Source: an uncultured Lachnospiraceae bacterium (GTDB lineage Bacteria; Bacillota; Clostridia; Lachnospirales; Lachnospiraceae). Taken from it: a stretch of DNA of 59,972 bases. Where the stretch lies: positions 1 to 59,972 of the forward strand of contig CATJBQ010000134.1 of the NCBI GenBank assembly GCA_949738465.1, given 5' to 3'. Both the position numbers and the translations under genes were made by a program. Position 1 is the stretch's first letter, and each line of letters begins with the position of its first letter. Positions 34,540 through 41,221 of the stretch are shown here, in pieces. Below the pieces are notes generated by a model, which saw only the letters and a program-made list of their open reading frames with translations, did no database searches and was not told where the DNA came from.

Positions 34540-35991
34540 ATGAAGAACTACAAAGCACAGATTTGTGTCATCGCAGCAGGTCCCTCCGGACTTTCCGCAG
34601 CCGTGCAGGCCGCTGAGGACGGGGCCGAGGTAATCGTTCTTGAGAAGGCCGCCGCCGTAGGTGGAGCCGCCAACATGGGAATGGGCCCCTTAGGAATCGG
34701 AACCAGGTATCAGAAGGCCCAGATGATCGATATTTCTGTAGAGAAGGCCTTCAACATGTTTATGGATTACACCCACTACATGGTAGATGCCAGACTGGTG
34801 AAGCGGTATTTCGGGCAGTCCGCTGAGACCATCGAGTGGCTGGAGGATATGGGCGTGGAATTCGAAGGCGCGTTTCGTTATTTCCCCATGGCCGAGGCAA
34901 CCTGGCATATTGTGAAGACCGATAAGGGCATCGGACCTCGTGCCGCTTCCTTCATGAACAAGGCCCTGTATGAGAAGGCTCTTGAGCTTGGCGTGACCTT
35001 CCTCTTAGAGACACCCGCTACCGGCATTCTGAAGGATGAGAACGGTGCTGTCTGCGGCGTGATGGGCGTTGACAAGGACGGCGAAGAGGTCAAGGTTGAA
35101 TGTAAGGCCGCCATCATCTGTACCGGTGGCGCAGGTTGCAATCCGGAGATGATCAAGCAGGAGACAGGCTTTACCTTCGGCAAGGATATGTTCAATTTTG
35201 CGATTCCCGGAATCGTTGGAGATGGACTTCGTATGGCCTGGGAGGCCGGCGCAGACCACGTACCGGTACGAATCGAGATGGCTGCCAACATGGAAGGCAT
35301 CGACGATTTGCCCCAGTGTATCCCCAACATCATGCTGCAGCCCAACCTTCTGGTGAACCAGTTCGGTAAGCGTGTGATGAATGAGGAGTATATGCAGAAT
35401 GCTACCTATCTGTCCAACGTTGTATCCAACCAGAAGGACAGAGTATGCTATAGTATTGTAGATACCTCTATCGTAAAGGATTATATCCGCCACGGCGTGG
35501 ATGTGGTCAGCCTGGTTCGTACCGAGACTGACGTATCTGATTTCTACGATGCAGTGAAGATGGCACAGGAGAATGGAAACAGCTCCTTCTACATCGCCGA
35601 TACCATTGAGGAGTTGGCAGAGCAGATGGGCGTCGATCCCGATGCACTGGCCGAGACGGTAGACGACTACAACGACTACTGTGACAGCGTAGACGAGGAA
35701 TTCTTCAAGCAGAAGAAATATCTGCGCGCCGTACATAAGGGCCCCTTCTATGCCACAAGAGTACGTGCCGGCGGTTACGGTACCGTAGGCGGGATCCGCA
35801 TCAACGAGAACTGCGAAGCCTGCGATGCGGACTTTATGCCGATTCCCGGCCTCTACGCGGCCGGCGCAGATTCCTGCAACCTGTACAACGACAGCTACAT
35901 GTTCCTGCTCCCGGGTAACTCCATGGGATACGCGGTCAACACCGGAAGGATTGCCGGTATGGAAGCAGCGGAATTTGTAGAGGAAGATTAA
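34540..35991 (+). CDS. FAD-dependent oxidoreductase, fumarate reductase flavoprotein-like
   Basis: A 483-residue soluble flavoprotein. The N-terminal FAD-binding Rossmann motif is IAAGPSG (11-17), with the family-typical EKAAAVGGAANMGMGP at 35-50. The C-terminus has GGYGTVGGIRIN and PGLYAAGADSCNLYNDSYM, characteristic of the fumarate reductase/KsdD-type FAD superfamily (PF00890). It lacks the FMN-binding and cytochrome domains of respiratory reductases. Members reduce or dehydrogenate activated C=C bonds; the substrate here is unknown. AAAGGAGAAG precedes the ATG. The divergent YeiL-like regulator is the likely controller. Confidence 0.88.
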   Translation: MKNYKAQICVIAAGPSGLSAAVQAAEDGAEVIVLEKAAAVGGAANMGMGPLGIGTRYQKAQMIDISVEKAFNMFMDYTHYMVDARLVKRYFGQSAETIEWLEDMGVEFEGAFRYFPMAEATWHIVKTDKGIGPRAASFMNKALYEKALELGVTFLLETPATGILKDENGAVCGVMGVDKDGEEVKVECKAAIICTGGAGCNPEMIKQETGFTFGKDMFNFAIPGIVGDGLRMAWEAGADHVPVRIEMAANMEGIDDLPQCIPNIMLQPNLLVNQFGKRVMNEEYMQNATYLSNVVSNQKDRVCYSIVDTSIVKDYIRHGVDVVSLVRTETDVSDFYDAVKMAQENGNSSFYIADTIEELAEQMGVDPDALAETVDDYNDYCDSVDEEFFKQKKYLRAVHKGPFYATRVRAGGYGTVGGIRINENCEACDADFMPIPGLYAAGADSCNLYNDSYMFLLPGNSMGYAVNTGRIAGMEAAEFVEED

Positions 35992-36005
35992 GCCAGCGCA
36001 GCCAA

Positions 36006-36127
36006 CGGCAGAACAAAAATTGCCGTTAGCGATCACAACGTATCAGGTGGGGGAGCAATCCCCCATTATGATAAATACCTTAAACCTAGCAGAGAAAGCC
36101 ACGCGTATGCGGGGCTTTTTCTGCTGT
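36006..36127 (+). terminator. Tandem terminators after the flavoprotein gene
   Basis: A short stem (AACGGCA / TGCCGTT, about 36010-36029) is followed by a stronger hairpin at about 36089-36126. There AGCAGAGAAAGCC pairs with GGGCTTTTTCTGCT with one mismatch, and a T-rich run is built into the 3' arm. Both lie within 140 bp of the flavoprotein stop. Confidence 0.65.
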
Positions 36128-36219
36128 TTTGGGATTAAGATATTGTAATCTGGCAAAAATCCGGTATAATGAAGGAAAGGTGAGCGAAGCGAAAAACCAC
36201 AGGCTAAAAAGGGGGGAAG

Positions 36220-37929
36220 ATGGTGGAAGAGAAATTAAAGCTTCCAATTGGAGAGGAATTTTTCAAAAATATCAGAACAAAAGGCTTTTATTATGTAGAC
36301 AAGACGAGTTTTATCAATGAATTGCTGCGCACCAGAGGGAGCGTAAATCTTTTTACCAGGCCCCGCCGTTTTGGGAAAAGCCTGAACCTCAATATGCTGA
36401 AATCCTTTTTTGAGATCGGAGCGGACGCCGCCCTTTTTGAAGGGCTTAAGATCATGGAGGAAGGGGAGCTGTGCCGGCAGCATATGGGAAAGTACCCGGT
36501 GATCTCCATCAGCCTGAAGGATGTTGGCGGGGAGGATTTTCAGACGGCTTATGATGCATTGGGGATGGTGGTCAGCGAGGAAGCAGGGCGGTTTGACTGC
36601 CTTCTGGATAGTGAGAAGCTGACATCCTATGATAAAACAAAACTGGTACAGTTGATGGAAGGGGATTTTGAGAAAACCGCTTATCTGCAGGCCAGCTTGA
36701 AGCTGCTGACAAGGCTTTTGCATAGACATTATGAAAAGCCGGTGATTGTACTGATTGACGAGTATGATGTCCCTTTAGACAAGGCGCATCAAAACGGATA
36801 TTATCCGCAGATGGTAAACCTGATCCGTTCCCTGTTCAGCCAGCTACTCAAGACAAATGAAAATCTGGAGTTTGCAGTGATTACGGGATGCCTCCAGATT
36901 GTGCGGGAAAGCATTTTCACCGGCTTGAACAATTTTAAGGTGCATGCGGTTTCTGACGCCCGTTTTGCAGGCTATTTTGGCTTTACAGACCAGGAGGTTG
37001 GGGAAATGCTCTGCTATTATGGCCTGGAAGACCGATTCGGGGATTTTAAAGAATGGTATGACGGATATCATCTTGGAAATGTGGACGTCTATTGTCCCTG
37101 GGATGTGATCAATCAATGTGATAAGCTTTGCACGTCGCCCGATGCGCCCATGGAATCCCATTGGGAGAACAGCAGCAGTAACAATATTGTAAAGGATATC
37201 CTGGAGCAATCCACGGAGACCACCCGGGCGGAGATTGAGGCATTGATTTCCGGCGAGTGTGTGGAGAAGCCGTTGATTGCCGGCTTGACCTATGCGGATC
37301 TTGACACTGAAGAACCGCAAAAGAGACAGATGTATCTGTGGAGCGTTCTATTTGCCACCGGGTATCTGACAGATGCCGGGGAACCCAGTGGGACGGTTCA
37401 CAAGCTGGTGATACCCAACAGGGAGGTGCGGGAAATCTATGAAGACCGGATCCGTTCCTGGTTCCGGGCAAGGGTTGTAAGTAATACAGAGCGGTGGCAG
37501 GAATTCTGCACGGCTGTCAGGGAGGGTGATAGGGATACCGTACAAGCATTGTTTAATAGCTTTATGGAGGATTCCATCAGCATCCGTGATACCTTTATAA
37601 AAAAAGAAAGGAAGGAGAACTTTTTCCATGGAATGCTTCTGGGTCTGATGCGGGCAGAGGAAAGCTGGGTTGTGAAATCGAATGCGGAATCGGGGCTCGG
37701 ATATACAGACATCCTGATTATGGTTCCCACGGAAAAAATCGGATGTATTATTGAAGTGAAATATGCAGAAAACGGTGCTTTTGATCCAGCCTGCCGGAAG
37801 GCTATGGAGCAGATTGAGGATGAGGGGTATGTAGCTGTTCTCAAGCAAGAGGGGATGCGGACGATTCATAAGTACGGGATTGCCTGTTATAAGAAAAACT
37901 GCAGGGTGGCATACGAGAGAGAATCGTAA
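36220..37929 (+). CDS. AAA-ATPase-like / PD-(D/E)XK nuclease-fold protein
   Basis: A 569-residue protein. The N-terminal AAA-ATPase-like domain (PF09820) has the variant P-loop RPRRFGKS (47-54) and a Walker-B-like VIVLIDEYDVPL (about 177-188). The C-terminal PD-(D/E)XK domain (PF08011) has ESGLGYTDILI and IIEVKYA (about 486-513). AGGGGGGAAG stands just before the ATG. It is the complete version of the fragment at 2-742 and a relative of 41222-42820. The function of this multicopy family is not established. A role in mobile-element or defence biology is only a suspicion. Confidence 0.88.
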   Translation: MVEEKLKLPIGEEFFKNIRTKGFYYVDKTSFINELLRTRGSVNLFTRPRRFGKSLNLNMLKSFFEIGADAALFEGLKIMEEGELCRQHMGKYPVISISLKDVGGEDFQTAYDALGMVVSEEAGRFDCLLDSEKLTSYDKTKLVQLMEGDFEKTAYLQASLKLLTRLLHRHYEKPVIVLIDEYDVPLDKAHQNGYYPQMVNLIRSLFSQLLKTNENLEFAVITGCLQIVRESIFTGLNNFKVHAVSDARFAGYFGFTDQEVGEMLCYYGLEDRFGDFKEWYDGYHLGNVDVYCPWDVINQCDKLCTSPDAPMESHWENSSSNNIVKDILEQSTETTRAEIEALISGECVEKPLIAGLTYADLDTEEPQKRQMYLWSVLFATGYLTDAGEPSGTVHKLVIPNREVREIYEDRIRSWFRARVVSNTERWQEFCTAVREGDRDTVQALFNSFMEDSISIRDTFIKKERKENFFHGMLLGLMRAEESWVVKSNAESGLGYTDILIMVPTEKIGCIIEVKYAENGAFDPACRKAMEQIEDEGYVAVLKQEGMRTIHKYGIACYKKNCRVAYERES

Positions 37930-38013
37930 AATGCTTTTACTTTAAAACTGATTTATACGAGTATCAGATCATTTCCCGGTAAAATGGTTGATAAAAAGAG
38001 GTCAATGTCATTG

Positions 38014-38056
38014 ATAGCCGATTGGTTTTCAAGCGGAAAATCCGTCGGCTATTTTA
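38014..38056 (+). terminator. Terminator hairpin after the AAA-ATPase gene
   Basis: ATAGCCGA (38014-38021) pairs with TCGGCTAT (38045-38052), with extra pairs in the loop, and is followed by TTTTAG. It lies 85 bp after the gene and just outside the inverted repeat at 38130, so it would also stop transcription leaving the recombinase segment. Confidence 0.5.
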
Positions 38057-38129
38057 GTGAAAGAAATAGAACATGCTGCTTTCTTAGCCAAAACAAGAAT
38101 ATAAATCTAAAATAATGGTAAAATAAAAA

Positions 38130-38155
38130 TGCAACACTTTGTAATAAAATGTTGC
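38130..38155 (+). repeat. Left inverted repeat flanking the recombinase gene
   Basis: A 26-bp repeat with 6-bp dyad arms (GCAACA at 38131-38136, TGTTGC at 38150-38155). Its reverse complement matches the right copy at 38879-38904 in 24 of 26 positions, including a run of 16. It may also act as the terminator of the recombinase gene, because on the minus strand the dyad is followed by ATTTTTATTTT. Confidence 0.85.
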
Positions 38156-38176
38156 ATCTTTTGTCTTACACAATTA

Positions 38177-38203
38177 TTATCGGATGTTGTTTCAAATACT
38201 TAA
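38177..38203 (-). promoter_or_regulatory. Sigma-28 (flagellar) promoter inside the invertible segment
   Basis: Read on the minus strand: TTAAGTAT, 11 bp, TCCGATAA. The flagellar sigma consensus is TAAAGTTT-N11-GCCGATAA, so 13 of 16 positions match with exact spacing. At present it faces left, towards the 3' end of the AAA-ATPase gene, where no flagellar gene exists. Confidence 0.65.
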
Positions 38204-38224
38204 CCCCCTTTTCAAAAAATATTA

Positions 38225-38803
38225 TTAAAGATTCACCCGGAGAAAAATATGGTCCTTATCATCCTGGTCGATGCCCAGATAACGTTTTGTAATCTGGAAC
38301 GAAGAATGATTATAAATGGACATTAATAGTACAGGCGGCGTTCCGGACTTCCATGCGTGATAACCGAAGGTTTTCCGCAGGGAGTGACAACTGATCTCTG
38401 TCTCAAAATGCAGTTGCTGGCCGGCGTTGCGGATAATGCGGAAGGCCTGGGAACGGCAAAGATGCGTATGCAGTTTTTTCCCAGGAAACAGATAGTCCTC
38501 CGGGTGAACATTGTTAAGCGTTTCACGATACTGCGTTAAGGCTGACAAAGCGCTTTGGTTCAAGGCAATCTGTGTGCGTTTCCTTGTTTTTCGTTCCTCG
38601 ATTGTGATATGGGTCAGAAAATGTTTTTCCGGAAATGCATAGACATCCTTCCACTTCAGCTCCAACAGATCGCTGATGCGGAGCGCGGAATTGATGCCCA
38701 GGCAGATCAGGGCATAGTTGCGCATATTGGGCTTGTCCCGGAAATAATAATCCTTCAGTTCCTGAATTTGTGTCAGATTTCGAATTGGCTGAGTTGTACT
38801 CAT
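38225..38803 (-). CDS. Tyrosine recombinase (compact, catalytic domain only)
   Basis: A 192-residue tyrosine recombinase made of little more than the catalytic domain. The active-site set is visible: Arg42 (ALRISDLL), a Lys around 72-75, His140/Arg143 (CHSLRKTFG), His166 and the nucleophile Tyr175 (TKRYLGI). GGAGGG stands 6-7 bp before the ATG. Integrases of phages and conjugative elements are about 350-400 residues with a DNA-arm-binding domain. Small versions like this are typical of site-specific inversion. The gene sits between inverted repeats 70-75 bp from either end, which supports a DNA invertase acting on its own segment. Confidence 0.9.
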   Translation of the reverse strand: MSTTQPIRNLTQIQELKDYYFRDKPNMRNYALICLGINSALRISDLLELKWKDVYAFPEKHFLTHITIEERKTRKRTQIALNQSALSALTQYRETLNNVHPEDYLFPGKKLHTHLCRSQAFRIIRNAGQQLHFETEISCHSLRKTFGYHAWKSGTPPVLLMSIYNHSSFQITKRYLGIDQDDKDHIFLRVNL

Positions 38804-38878
38804 AGGCTCCCTCCTTCATGTTTCCCCTGGTACGATCAAAAAGAGTATTTGATGAATACCGTATCTTTTGTGCTGCAA

Positions 38879-38904
38879 GCAACATTTTATTACAGATTGT
38901 TGCA
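38879..38904 (-). repeat. Right inverted repeat flanking the recombinase gene
   Basis: The same 26-bp repeat in opposite orientation: GCAACATTTTATTACA, three variable positions, TGTTGCA. It differs from the left copy only at two positions near the 3' third. It lies between the start of the recombinase gene and the csrA-like gene. Confidence 0.85.
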
Positions 38905-38985
38905 CCAATGCCAATGAATTAAGTGCCGCATACAGCGGCCGCAGGAATCGGCGCGTAAGAGCGCACAGAACAAGGAGGTTTGGAT

Positions 38986-39297
38986 ATGCTGAAGCTTACG
39001 CTGAAAGCCGGGGAGTATCTGCTGATCGGAGACGGGATCAAGGTGGTCTATACCGGCGGGAGCAACAACAACGGCCATCTTCTGGTGGATGCGCCCAAGT
39101 CCATGAATATCGCCAGGAGCGGGGCGCTGAAAAAATACGGAATGGCAGCGGAGCCGGGCAACGAGGTGAGGCACCATAAGGATCGGCAGTTATCGCCAGA
39201 GGCCCAGGCCAAGATCAAGGCCATTCTGATGGAAGAACGCAAGAAAGCCAGAAGAGCGGAGCTGAGTGCGGATCCAAAGGCAAAATTCGGATATTGA
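38986..39297 (+). CDS. CsrA-like RNA-binding regulator
   Basis: A 103-residue protein. Residues 1-52 align with CsrA (MLKLTLKAGEYLLIGDGIKV, then VDAPKSMNIARSGALKKYG). CsrA is usually 60-75 residues, and this one has a charged C-terminal tail of about 50. The RNA-contacting Arg44 is kept (NIAR), but Arg6 of canonical CsrA is Leu here, so RNA binding may differ. I chose ATG 38986 because GGAGG lies 7 bp upstream; TTG 38980 is less likely. In Firmicutes CsrA represses flagellin translation, and flagellin is the next gene, 156 bp downstream. No FliW gene is visible. Confidence 0.78.
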   Translation: MLKLTLKAGEYLLIGDGIKVVYTGGSNNNGHLLVDAPKSMNIARSGALKKYGMAAEPGNEVRHHKDRQLSPEAQAKIKAILMEERKKARRAELSADPKAKFGY

Positions 39298-39453
39298 CCG
39301 ATTCGGTCAACGGATAATAACGCGGGGGTAGCCTAGGGCCTTCGCTTATTATAAAAAGCAAAATGCAAAAAAGAAACGTTTCCCGGCAAAGCCGGAGAAA
39401 CCCACATGCACGCAAACGGATTTGCGGCATTAAAAGACAAGGAGGAACATATT
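39294..39453 (+). promoter_or_regulatory. Flagellin 5' leader with dyad and hairpin
   Basis: The leader begins with a perfect 17-bp dyad, TTGACCGA-T-TCGGTCAA (39294-39310), that overlaps the csrA-like stop codon. Nearer the start is a hairpin (GTTTCCCGGC / GCCGGAGAAAC with a bulge, about 39378-39401) whose 3' arm contains GGA. The flagellin Shine-Dalgarno AAGGAGGAAC also contains GGA. Two GGA sites, one in a hairpin and one at the ribosome binding site, match the layout of CsrA-controlled flagellin leaders. No clear sigma-28 promoter was found here. Confidence 0.45.
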
Positions 39454-41067
39454 ATGGCAATGGTAGTACAACACAATCTTACGGCAATGAATTCTAACAG
39501 GATGCTGGGTGTTACAACAAGCGCACAGGCAAAATCTTCGGAAAAGTTGTCTTCTGGTTTCAAAATCAATCGTGCGGCAGACGACGCGGCAGGCTTGACC
39601 ATTTCTGAGAAGATGAGAAAGCAGATGCGAGGACTGGACCGGGCATCCACCAATGCGCAGGATGGCGTATCTGCCGTGCAGACCGCAGAGGGAGCATTGA
39701 CGGAAGTGCATTCTATGCTGCAGCGTATGAATGAGCTGGCGGTGCAGTCTGCAAACGGAACCAACAGTGAATCTGACCGGGAAGCAATTCAGGCTGAAAT
39801 TGATCAGTTGTATACGGAGATTAACCGTGTAGCCGAAACTACAAAGTTTAATGAGACGTATTTGCTGAAAGGGAATGAGGCTGGGGATAAGAAGACGGTG
39901 TATTCTTATAAAACAGTTGCTGTGGATGCTGCTTTTGAGGGATTAAATAATAAAACATTTGCAGATTTCTATGCTGCAGGTTCAGGCACAGCTTATGCGG
40001 ATGAAGATTCGTTATTGCAGGATTTAGAGGATGGAAAGAAAATATATTCGGCTGCTCCGGTAAATCAGGACGTAGCTGATAAGGTAACAGCAGGAACGGA
40101 GTATACGATTACCAATGCGACAGCAACCAAAACTGGTGGTACTATAATTGCTGCAGGCAATATTTCGAATACTGCTGCAGCAGGAACATACACATATACT
40201 GGGGGCGCATGGCAGGATCCGGATGGAAACACAGTTGGAACAACTGGTAGTGATGCTGATATGTCAACTCTTCTGGGCGTTACCGTAAGTGGGTCGTCAA
40301 ATACAGATACAATTACGATAACAGCGGCATCTGTAACAACAACCGGAGATATTTATGCAGAAGGCGGAACAGAGAAGCTTTCAGATGCAGAAATTATTGC
40401 AGCGGATGCGGCAGGCGATGATATGTATAGTACTGCCGCAACCCAGGCAGAAGCTGTTGCGGATACAGATTATACGTATACCCCTGCCGGGAACCAGCGC
40501 AGTCAGTTCTATGATGAAAACGGCAAGGAAGTAGCCGCTTCTAAAATTGCTGAAATGCTGGAAAACGGTGATAAGTTATACGATGGTGCTGATAAGGCAA
40601 CAGCAACAGAAATTACGGCAACCAATATTGCTGATTATACCGACAGTGCAGAAGTAAATGCCGACTTAGAATTTAACCTTCATGTAGGTGCGGACTCATC
40701 CGATGACAATAAGATTGGTGTAAAAATTGCAGCCATGAGCGCAGCAGGAATCGGTCTCGGAGCAAAACTGGATGTAAGCACGGAGGATACTGCCACGGCA
40801 GCAATTGATATCATCTCTGATGCAATCCAGATGGTATCCACTCAGCGTTCCGCCCTTGGTGCAATCCAGAACCGCTTAGAGCACACCATCGCCAACCTGG
40901 ACAACGTAGTTGAGAACACCACAGCCGCCGAGTCCCGCATCCGCGATACGGATATGGCTGAGGAGATGGTAGAATACTCCAAGAACAACATCCTGGCCCA
41001 GGCTGGACAGTCCATGTTAGCCCAGGCGAACCAGGCAACCCAGGGCGTTCTGTCCTTATTACAGTAA
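39454..41067 (+). CDS. Flagellin
   Basis: A 537-residue flagellin. The conserved N-terminal D0/D1 region (MAMVVQHNLTAMNSNRMLG to about residue 145, with LSSGFKINRAADDAAGL) and C-terminal region (last 95 residues, with SALGAIQNRLEHTIANLDNV and ending ANQATQGVLSLLQ) form the filament core. The central region of about 290 residues is Thr/Ala/Gly/Asp-rich and surface-exposed in the filament, and its DNA is more AT-rich than the flanks. I chose ATG 39454 because AAGGAGG lies 7-8 bp upstream. It probably depends on the switch promoter through the csrA-like gene. A strong terminator follows. Confidence 0.95.
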   Translation: MAMVVQHNLTAMNSNRMLGVTTSAQAKSSEKLSSGFKINRAADDAAGLTISEKMRKQMRGLDRASTNAQDGVSAVQTAEGALTEVHSMLQRMNELAVQSANGTNSESDREAIQAEIDQLYTEINRVAETTKFNETYLLKGNEAGDKKTVYSYKTVAVDAAFEGLNNKTFADFYAAGSGTAYADEDSLLQDLEDGKKIYSAAPVNQDVADKVTAGTEYTITNATATKTGGTIIAAGNISNTAAAGTYTYTGGAWQDPDGNTVGTTGSDADMSTLLGVTVSGSSNTDTITITAASVTTTGDIYAEGGTEKLSDAEIIAADAAGDDMYSTAATQAEAVADTDYTYTPAGNQRSQFYDENGKEVAASKIAEMLENGDKLYDGADKATATEITATNIADYTDSAEVNADLEFNLHVGADSSDDNKIGVKIAAMSAAGIGLGAKLDVSTEDTATAAIDIISDAIQMVSTQRSALGAIQNRLEHTIANLDNVVENTTAAESRIRDTDMAEEMVEYSKNNILAQAGQSMLAQANQATQGVLSLLQ

Positions 41068-41131
41068 AATCAGCCAGGAATCAGTTTTTTGCAGCCAGGC
41101 AAATATTAATTTGGCAATGCGCCAGATTGCA

Positions 41132-41178
41132 GCCGGGCAGGATCAGATTACCGATCTGATCCTGCCCGGCTTGTTATT
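41132..41178 (+). terminator. Strong flagellin terminator
   Basis: A perfect 17-bp stem (arms 41132-41148 and 41154-41170, core GCCGGGCAGGATC, loop TACCG) is followed by TTGTTATTTT. Confidence 0.95.
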
Positions 41179-41221
41179 TTGTAAAAAATATGGTAAGCTA
41201 ATCGGGTAGGAGGTGGATTGC

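Larger units (their letters stand above)
38130..38904. mobile_element. Predicted invertible DNA segment (flagellar phase switch)
   Basis: The segment is bounded by 26-bp inverted repeats. It contains one gene, a tyrosine recombinase on the minus strand, and a near-consensus sigma-28 promoter on the minus strand at 38177-38203. Directly outside the right repeat are the csrA-like gene and flagellin. In the orientation shown the promoter points away from flagellin. Inversion about the repeats would place the promoter at 38831-38857 on the plus strand, with a transcript start near 38864 and the csrA-like ATG at 38986. Inversion itself is predicted, not observed. Confidence 0.7.

Noticed and set aside
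35005-36036. A 343-codon minus-strand frame opposite the fumarate-reductase-like flavoprotein
   Set aside because: It is a shadow frame. The plus-strand protein has clear FAD motifs and start signals.
38225-38803. Integrase of an integrative element or prophage
   Set aside because: The protein lacks an arm-binding domain, no phage or conjugation gene is near, and it is tightly enclosed by inverted rather than direct repeats, so inversion is the better explanation.
38840-38860. Sigma-28 promoter for the csrA-like gene in the current orientation (ATACCGTATC)
   Set aside because: The -10 match is poor and no -35 lies at the required 11-bp spacing. The good match is on the opposite strand near the left repeat.
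38868-39179. A 103-codon plus-strand frame overlapping the csrA-like gene
   Set aside because: Arg-rich translation without a ribosome binding site; the CsrA-like frame has the Shine-Dalgarno and family similarity.
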